A DNA stretch of 9,491 bases from Leptofilum sp050292445 (GTDB lineage Bacteria; Chloroflexota; Anaerolineae; Promineifilales; Promineifilaceae): the NCBI GenBank assembly GCA_050292445.1, contig JBNKLQ010000239.1:1-9491 (forward strand), in the 5' to 3' direction. Each line of letters starts with the position of its first letter. The first letter of the stretch is position 1. The translations under genes and the position numbers were made by a program. Of this stretch, positions 6,318-9,491 are shown piece after piece. A model generated the notes under the pieces. That model saw only the letters and a list, made by a program, of their open reading frames with translations, made no database searches and was not told the origin of the DNA.

Positions 6318-7358
6318 TCAGGTCAGTTCAGCCATTAATTCTACCATAGTGCGCAGCGTCTCAACATCGAACACCGTCATGTTCATGGTCGTCACAGGTG
6401 AATCAAGCCAGAGCGACAGCCGCTCCTTGACGCGTTCGCGGGGGCCAACCAGGGCCACGTCGTCAATGAGCGCGCCGGGAACCTTCATCATCGCCATGCC
6501 TTTGTCGCCCGCCAGATACAAATCCTGGATTTCCTCAGCTTCGGCTTCATAGCCGTAGCGCCCGGCCAGATCGGTGTAAAAGTTTTTGCCTTTGGCCCCC
6601 ATGCCGCCGATGTAGAGGGCCAGGAACGGCCGTAGCATATTGTAAGCCACCTCCACATCATCATGAATCACCACTGAAACGGTGGGCGCAATGTCAAAAT
6701 TGGCAATGCTTTTTTCACCGCCTGCTTTGGCAAACCCAGCTTCGATGTGTGGCTTGTAGATTTCGTCGTATTTGCTGGGGGAGAAGAAGATGGGCAGCCA
6801 GCCGTCGGCAATTTCAGCGGTGAGCTGCACGTTTTGCGGACCAATGGCGGCCAGGTAGATGGGGATGTCTGGCTGGGCTTCCAAAGTGCTTTTGAGCGGT
6901 TTGCCCAGGCCAGTAGCCCCTTTGCCCTGGTACGGTATCTGGTACAGCTTGCCGTCGTAGGTCACGGGGGCTTCGCGCTTGAAGATGGCCCGGACGATGT
7001 CTACGTATTCGCGCGAGCGGGTGAGGGGACGGCCGTAACTCTCGCCATGCCAGCCTTCCACCACCTGCGGGCCAGATAAACCGAGACCCATAAGGAAACG
7101 GCCGTTACTCAACTGGTTCATCGTCATCGCCGTCATGGCGGCGTTGGCCGGGGTGCGGCCGGGCATCTGCATGATAGCCGTGCCCAGCTTGATGTTTTGC
7201 GTCTGTGCCCCCAGCCAGGCCAGCGGCGACACCGCATCAGAGCCATACGCTTCGGCCGTCCAAACAGCATAAACGCCCAAACGGTCTGCCTCTTTAACTA
7301 GTTCAATGGGCAGCTCAATCCGCCGCCCAGCATAGCCCAACATAATTCCTAAACGCAT
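6318..7358 (-). CDS. LLM-class F420-dependent oxidoreductase (Rv3520c type)
   Basis: A 346-residue luciferase-like monooxygenase-fold (TIM barrel) enzyme of the kind that uses reduced coenzyme F420. MRLGIMLGYAGRRIE at the start and EADRLGVYAVWTAEAYGSDAV (23-43) are typical of the first barrel strands. LGTAIMQMPGRTPANAAMTAMTMNQLSNGRFLMGLGLSG (58-96) is the most conserved block. VVEGWHGESYGRPLTRSREYVDIVRAI (99-125), IPIYLAAIGPQNVQLTAEIADGW (165-187) and the C-terminal ALIDDVALVGP (296-306) also fit. The pattern LGLSGPQVVEGWHG points to the Rv3520c-like subfamily. The substrate is unknown. The ATG has a strong GGAGG (7364-7368) five bases upstream. It lies 78 bases after an alpha/beta hydrolase gene on the same strand, with its own candidate promoter. 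Its presence implies the host makes or acquires F420, but no cofactor-synthesis gene is here. Confidence 0.93.
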   Translation of the reverse strand: MRLGIMLGYAGRRIELPIELVKEADRLGVYAVWTAEAYGSDAVSPLAWLGAQTQNIKLGTAIMQMPGRTPANAAMTAMTMNQLSNGRFLMGLGLSGPQVVEGWHGESYGRPLTRSREYVDIVRAIFKREAPVTYDGKLYQIPYQGKGATGLGKPLKSTLEAQPDIPIYLAAIGPQNVQLTAEIADGWLPIFFSPSKYDEIYKPHIEAGFAKAGGEKSIANFDIAPTVSVVIHDDVEVAYNMLRPFLALYIGGMGAKGKNFYTDLAGRYGYEAEAEEIQDLYLAGDKGMAMMKVPGALIDDVALVGPRERVKERLSLWLDSPVTTMNMTVFDVETLRTMVELMAELT

Positions 7359-7366
7359 AACACCCT

Positions 7367-7402
7367 CCGCAATGGTTAATGGGAAATTTTTTAATGGATA
7401 AT
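7367..7402 (-). repeat. Second ATTNNNN heptamer tract, touching the oxidoreductase ribosome binding site
   Basis: Read on the minus strand the tract is ATTATCC, ATTAAAA, one extra A, then ATTTCCC, ATTAACC, ATTGCGG. That is five ATT-initial heptamers with a single one-base slip. The last unit runs into the GGAGG of the downstream gene. It resembles the tract at 4490-4531 in unit length and in the preference for CC at the unit end. Confidence 0.55.
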
Positions 7403-7403
7403 G

Positions 7404-7432
7404 ATTGTATGGCAGGGTGAGGAAAAGCCCAA
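7404..7432 (-). promoter_or_regulatory. Candidate promoter of the F420 oxidoreductase gene
   Basis: On the minus strand, TTGGGC (7432-7427, 3/6) and TACAAT (7409-7404, 5/6) are spaced 17 bases apart between the hydrolase stop and the oxidoreductase start. The predicted leader is about 39 bases and would contain the heptamer tract. The weak -35 means that read-through from the tetR promoter remains possible. Confidence 0.45.
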
Positions 7433-7436
7433 GAAT

Positions 7437-8291
7437 CTAAACGGGAGCAGCTTGCTCCAGCCAGTCCACCAGTTCCGGCCAAAGCACTTTGGATTTGGGG
7501 CGAAAGTAGCCAAAATGGCCGAGGGCACTCAACCCATGTTCCTGGGGCACGATGTGGCGGCGGGTGAGATTGGGATAGGCATGCATCATGGCATCTACGG
7601 AGCGGGCGGTGCCCCAGTCGTCGTCATCAATGCTGTAGGCTAGCACCGGCGCTTGGAAATGTTGGTACCGTTCCAGAGGCAGCGACCGATCGTCGAGCAA
7701 GTAGCCCGGCTGGCGACACCAGCGCGCCCACTCTAAGGCGACGCCCTTAGGCAAATCTTCGGCCGAACCAAATTTACTCCACGGCATGTAGCCAAACAAG
7801 CCACAAAAGATGGGAAACGTGAGGTAGACGTGAAATAAAACCGGCCATTTTTGGCTGCCGCCCTGCAGCCGCCAATGCCCACTTTGTGAGGAGAGCGTCA
7901 CCATGGCGGCAATGCTGTCGTGGTTGGGCAGTAGCCCAGCGGTTTGCCCGCCGTAGCTGTGGCCCACCAGGAACAAGCGCTGCGGCTGTTCTACTTTTTG
8001 GACCCATTCAATCACACCAGCCATGTCCAACAAGGCCCAATCGCGAGCGTTGGCGGCAAAACCACGCAGGGTATTGGGCTTTGAGCCAGCAATACCACGG
8101 TAATCGTAGGTAACGGCCGTATACCCTTGCTGCACCATAAATTTGGCAAAATGTTTGTAATACCGTTGGGGAACGGCCGTTGCCGCGCTGATCACCACCA
8201 CCGTGTTGGTCGGATTGTGCTCCGGCTGGTAGCGTGTAGCAGCCAAAGAATAGCCATCACAGGCAGGAATCGTTAACGACTCGACTTGCAT
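7437..8291 (-). CDS. Alpha/beta hydrolase-fold protein (COG4757-like)
   Basis: A 284-residue predicted alpha/beta hydrolase, probably cytoplasmic since no signal peptide is visible. The nucleophile elbow is GHSYGG (Ser112). The acid is probably one of the aspartates of SIDDDDWGTA (222-225). The catalytic histidine is in LGHFGYFR (His259). VVVISAATAVPQRYYKHFAKFMVQQGYTAVTYDYRGIAGS (31-70) supplies the first strands and is typical of COG4757-type predicted hydrolases. The substrate is unknown. I chose the ATG at 8291. It has GAGG about eight bases upstream, overlapping the tetR TGA (8302-8304), and it begins a normal family N-terminus (MQVESLTIPACDGYSL). The longer frame from 8360 would overlap tetR by 59 bases and has an unrelated, proline-rich lead. 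The ten-base gap to tetR suggests translational coupling and shared control. Confidence 0.88.
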   Translation of the reverse strand: MQVESLTIPACDGYSLAATRYQPEHNPTNTVVVISAATAVPQRYYKHFAKFMVQQGYTAVTYDYRGIAGSKPNTLRGFAANARDWALLDMAGVIEWVQKVEQPQRLFLVGHSYGGQTAGLLPNHDSIAAMVTLSSQSGHWRLQGGSQKWPVLFHVYLTFPIFCGLFGYMPWSKFGSAEDLPKGVALEWARWCRQPGYLLDDRSLPLERYQHFQAPVLAYSIDDDDWGTARSVDAMMHAYPNLTRRHIVPQEHGLSALGHFGYFRPKSKVLWPELVDWLEQAAPV

Positions 8292-8301
8292 CGTATTTAC
8301 C

Positions 8302-8904
8302 TCATGCCGTGGCCCCACTCCCGGCCAGGGTGGCGCGGAGTTGGGTCGCCAGATTGTCACGCACCAGAACCAGCGGCTCCGTGCTGCGCTGGGCCTTGCA
8401 CAAAATCAGCGCGCCTTCAATGGCGGCAATCGTCAAAACGGCCAGCTCTCGTCCTTTTTCCTGGGTGACGCCTTGCCCCACCAGCAGCGTCGTGAATAGA
8501 TTGATCATGTCATTGAAACTGGTTTTGCATTCCAGCTGGATGGGGTCTATGGTAGCGGCCGTTTCCAACGTGACGGTGGCAATAGGGCAGCCGCGCCGGT
8601 AATTGCCCTGGTTCATTTCCTCGATGTAGTAATCGCAAAACAGCCCGATCGCTTCAATAGGGCCAGGTACGGAGTCCACCATGTTGTTGAGCGAAATCAT
8701 GATGCGCTCGTTGGCCAGGTTAACGGCCGCTGCCGCCAGTTCCACCTTGCCCTCAGAAAAATGATAATAAAGCGACCCTTTGGGCACGCCGCTTTCTTCG
8801 ATCACCTGGCTAATGCCGGTGGCGTGAAAGCCCTGCGTGCGCAAAAGGTAAGACATCGTTTTAAGCAGGCGGCTTCTGGTTTCTGCTGACTTGGCGTAGC
8901 TCAT
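8302..8904 (-). CDS. TetR/AcrR-family regulator, LmrA/YxaF-like
   Basis: A 200-residue transcriptional repressor-type protein. The N-terminal helix-turn-helix covers about residues 8-55, with TRSRLLKTMSYLLRTQGFHATGISQVIEESGVPKGSLYYHF as the canonical TetR DNA-binding segment. The following SEGKVELAAAAV, and the later RGCPIATVTLETA (about 103-115) with its GCP motif, match the LmrA/YxaF-like C-terminal ligand domain. The ligand cannot be predicted. The ATG has GGAG (minus strand, near 8914-8917) at normal spacing. The promoter directly upstream carries two identical candidate operators, which points to autorepression. The gene is ten bases ahead of an alpha/beta hydrolase, the most likely co-regulated partner. 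The hydrolase may act on the inducer or a related compound, but that is inference. Confidence 0.93.
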   Translation of the reverse strand: MSYAKSAETRSRLLKTMSYLLRTQGFHATGISQVIEESGVPKGSLYYHFSEGKVELAAAAVNLANERIMISLNNMVDSVPGPIEAIGLFCDYYIEEMNQGNYRRGCPIATVTLETAATIDPIQLECKTSFNDMINLFTTLLVGQGVTQEKGRELAVLTIAAIEGALILCKAQRSTEPLVLVRDNLATQLRATLAGSGATA

Positions 8905-8925
8905 CGCGTTCCATCTCCAATTTAG

Positions 8926-8961
8926 ACCAATCGGTTTAATTTTACCAATCGGTTTAATTTT
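8926..8961 (-). promoter_or_regulatory. Duplicated TetR operator: exact 18-bp tandem repeat
   Basis: ACCAATCGGTTTAATTTT occurs twice without interruption (8926-8943 and 8944-8961). Each copy holds the imperfect dyad ACC-N4-GGT, extended in the first copy to TAGACC-N4-GGTTTA. One site lies between the -35 and -10 hexamers of the tetR promoter and the other covers the expected start of transcription. This is the layout of an autorepressed TetR-family gene. Confidence 0.8.
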
Positions 8962-8966
8962 GTCAA
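8939..8966 (-). promoter_or_regulatory. Promoter of the tetR-hydrolase unit
   Basis: A perfect -35 TTGACA (8966-8961) and TAAAAT (8944-8939) are separated by 16 bases on the minus strand. Transcription should start near 8932, giving a leader of about 28 bases. The candidate operators overlap the spacer and the start. Confidence 0.75.
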
Positions 8967-8984
8967 TGGAATGACAAGAACGGG

Positions 8985-9491
8985 CTAATCGGCGCTGATT
9001 TTAGCTGGATTAAACGGGGAGTAAGCCTGAAATGTCCAGGTAAAGGGCAGTGCATTTATTGTTTCAATGACCTGTTCTGTGTCAAACACAACGAGGCGTT
9101 CTGCGCCAGCGTAATGGGCAATTTGTGCTTCGTCCCACACAATTTTGGCCTGTCCGGTTAATTGAAGCAGGCGATTTCCCGCAAAATCAAAGAACAACAG
9201 CCCCGTCTTGGGATTGGCGGCAATGTTACCCAGCGTATTAAACATCATATTCCCACTGTAATCAGGAATGATGAGCTGGTTGTCATTGACATGGACAAAC
9301 CCTTTGTTGCCGCCACGATGCGAGACATCGGCCCCACCTTCGGGATGCGTGGTAGCGATAAAAAATGTATCGGCCGTAGCAATCCAGTCAACTTGTTCTG
9401 TGGATAGATGTGGGGTTGTGCTGCTTTCAGGTGGATCGCTGGTTAATGGGCGCATTGATAAAGAGCGTTTCTGGATGTATTTAGGACAGTT
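8985..9491 (-). CDS. PPOX-fold flavin-nucleotide-binding protein (COG3576-like), runs off right edge
   Basis: The frame is open from the TAG at 8985 to the window end (168 codons visible), so the N-terminus is outside. The visible part is a split-barrel domain of the pyridoxamine 5'-phosphate oxidase-like family, which binds flavin nucleotides. Signatures are WIATADTFFIATTHPEGGADVSHRGGNKGFV, then LIIPDYSGNMMFNTLGNIAANPKTGLLFFDF and LLQLTGQAKIVW. The ATG at 9455 is probably not the start: upstream in frame the sequence reads NCPKYIQKRSLS to the edge, and NCPKYIQ is a conserved linker of the two-part COG3576-type proteins, which are longer. No ribosome binding site precedes 9455. The gene ends 19 bases before the tetR -35 and no terminator is seen between them, so read-through into tetR is possible. 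Substrate unknown. Confidence 0.88.
   Translation of the reverse strand, partial: NCPKYIQKRSLSMRPLTSDPPESSTTPHLSTEQVDWIATADTFFIATTHPEGGADVSHRGGNKGFVHVNDNQLIIPDYSGNMMFNTLGNIAANPKTGLLFFDFAGNRLLQLTGQAKIVWDEAQIAHYAGAERLVVFDTEQVIETINALPFTWTFQAYSPFNPAKISAD

Noticed and set aside
8292..8360. Longer start for the alpha/beta hydrolase at 8360
   Set aside because: It would overlap tetR by 59 bases and add a proline-rich lead not typical of the family, while the ATG at 8291 has GAGG at good spacing.

Overview
The window looks like a piece of chromosome from a free-living bacterium, most plausibly a member of the Chloroflexota (Anaerolineae-like). The clues are a stand-alone bacterial Elp3, an F420-type luciferase-like oxidoreductase, a solitary CpaF/TadA ATPase, and an extreme excess of the octamer ACGGCCGT. 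The phylum is an inference from gene content, not something a marker gene proves. I see no phage, transposon, CRISPR array or rRNA.

Left part (1-1467, minus strand): three tRNA genes are read leftwards in the order Phe(GAA), Gly(GCC), Cys(GCA). There is a near-consensus promoter before Phe and a second one before Gly. A perfect hairpin with a T-rich tail lies between Gly and Cys, and a clear intrinsic terminator follows Cys. Beyond it the first 334 codons of an M3-family oligoendopeptidase run off the left edge.

Middle (1660-6194): a monocistronic cpaF-type secretion ATPase on the plus strand is closed by a strong intrinsic terminator. It is followed by mtaB (tRNA A37 methylthiolation), which converges on elp3 (tRNA U34 modification) on the minus strand. 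Both tRNA-modification genes lack a Shine-Dalgarno sequence and have a -10-like element about 7-8 bases before their ATG, so both may be leaderless. A run of six ATTNNNN heptamers overlaps the 3' end of elp3. The region upstream of elp3 holds DnaA-box-like nonamers and a 20-bp dyad.

Right part (6318-9491, minus strand): four genes are read leftwards. They are a PPOX-fold flavin-nucleotide-binding protein cut by the right edge, a LmrA/YxaF-like TetR regulator, an alpha/beta hydrolase translationally coupled to it, and an Rv3520c-type LLM-class F420-dependent oxidoreductase. The TetR promoter carries an exact 18-bp tandem duplication of a candidate operator, which predicts autorepression of the tetR-hydrolase unit and perhaps of the oxidoreductase too.

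The least ordinary signals are in DNA structure rather than gene content: the ACGGCCGT octamer (12 exact copies, used in all three reading frames and between genes), the ATTNNNN heptamer tracts, and the duplicated operator. I find no convincing new multi-gene system here.
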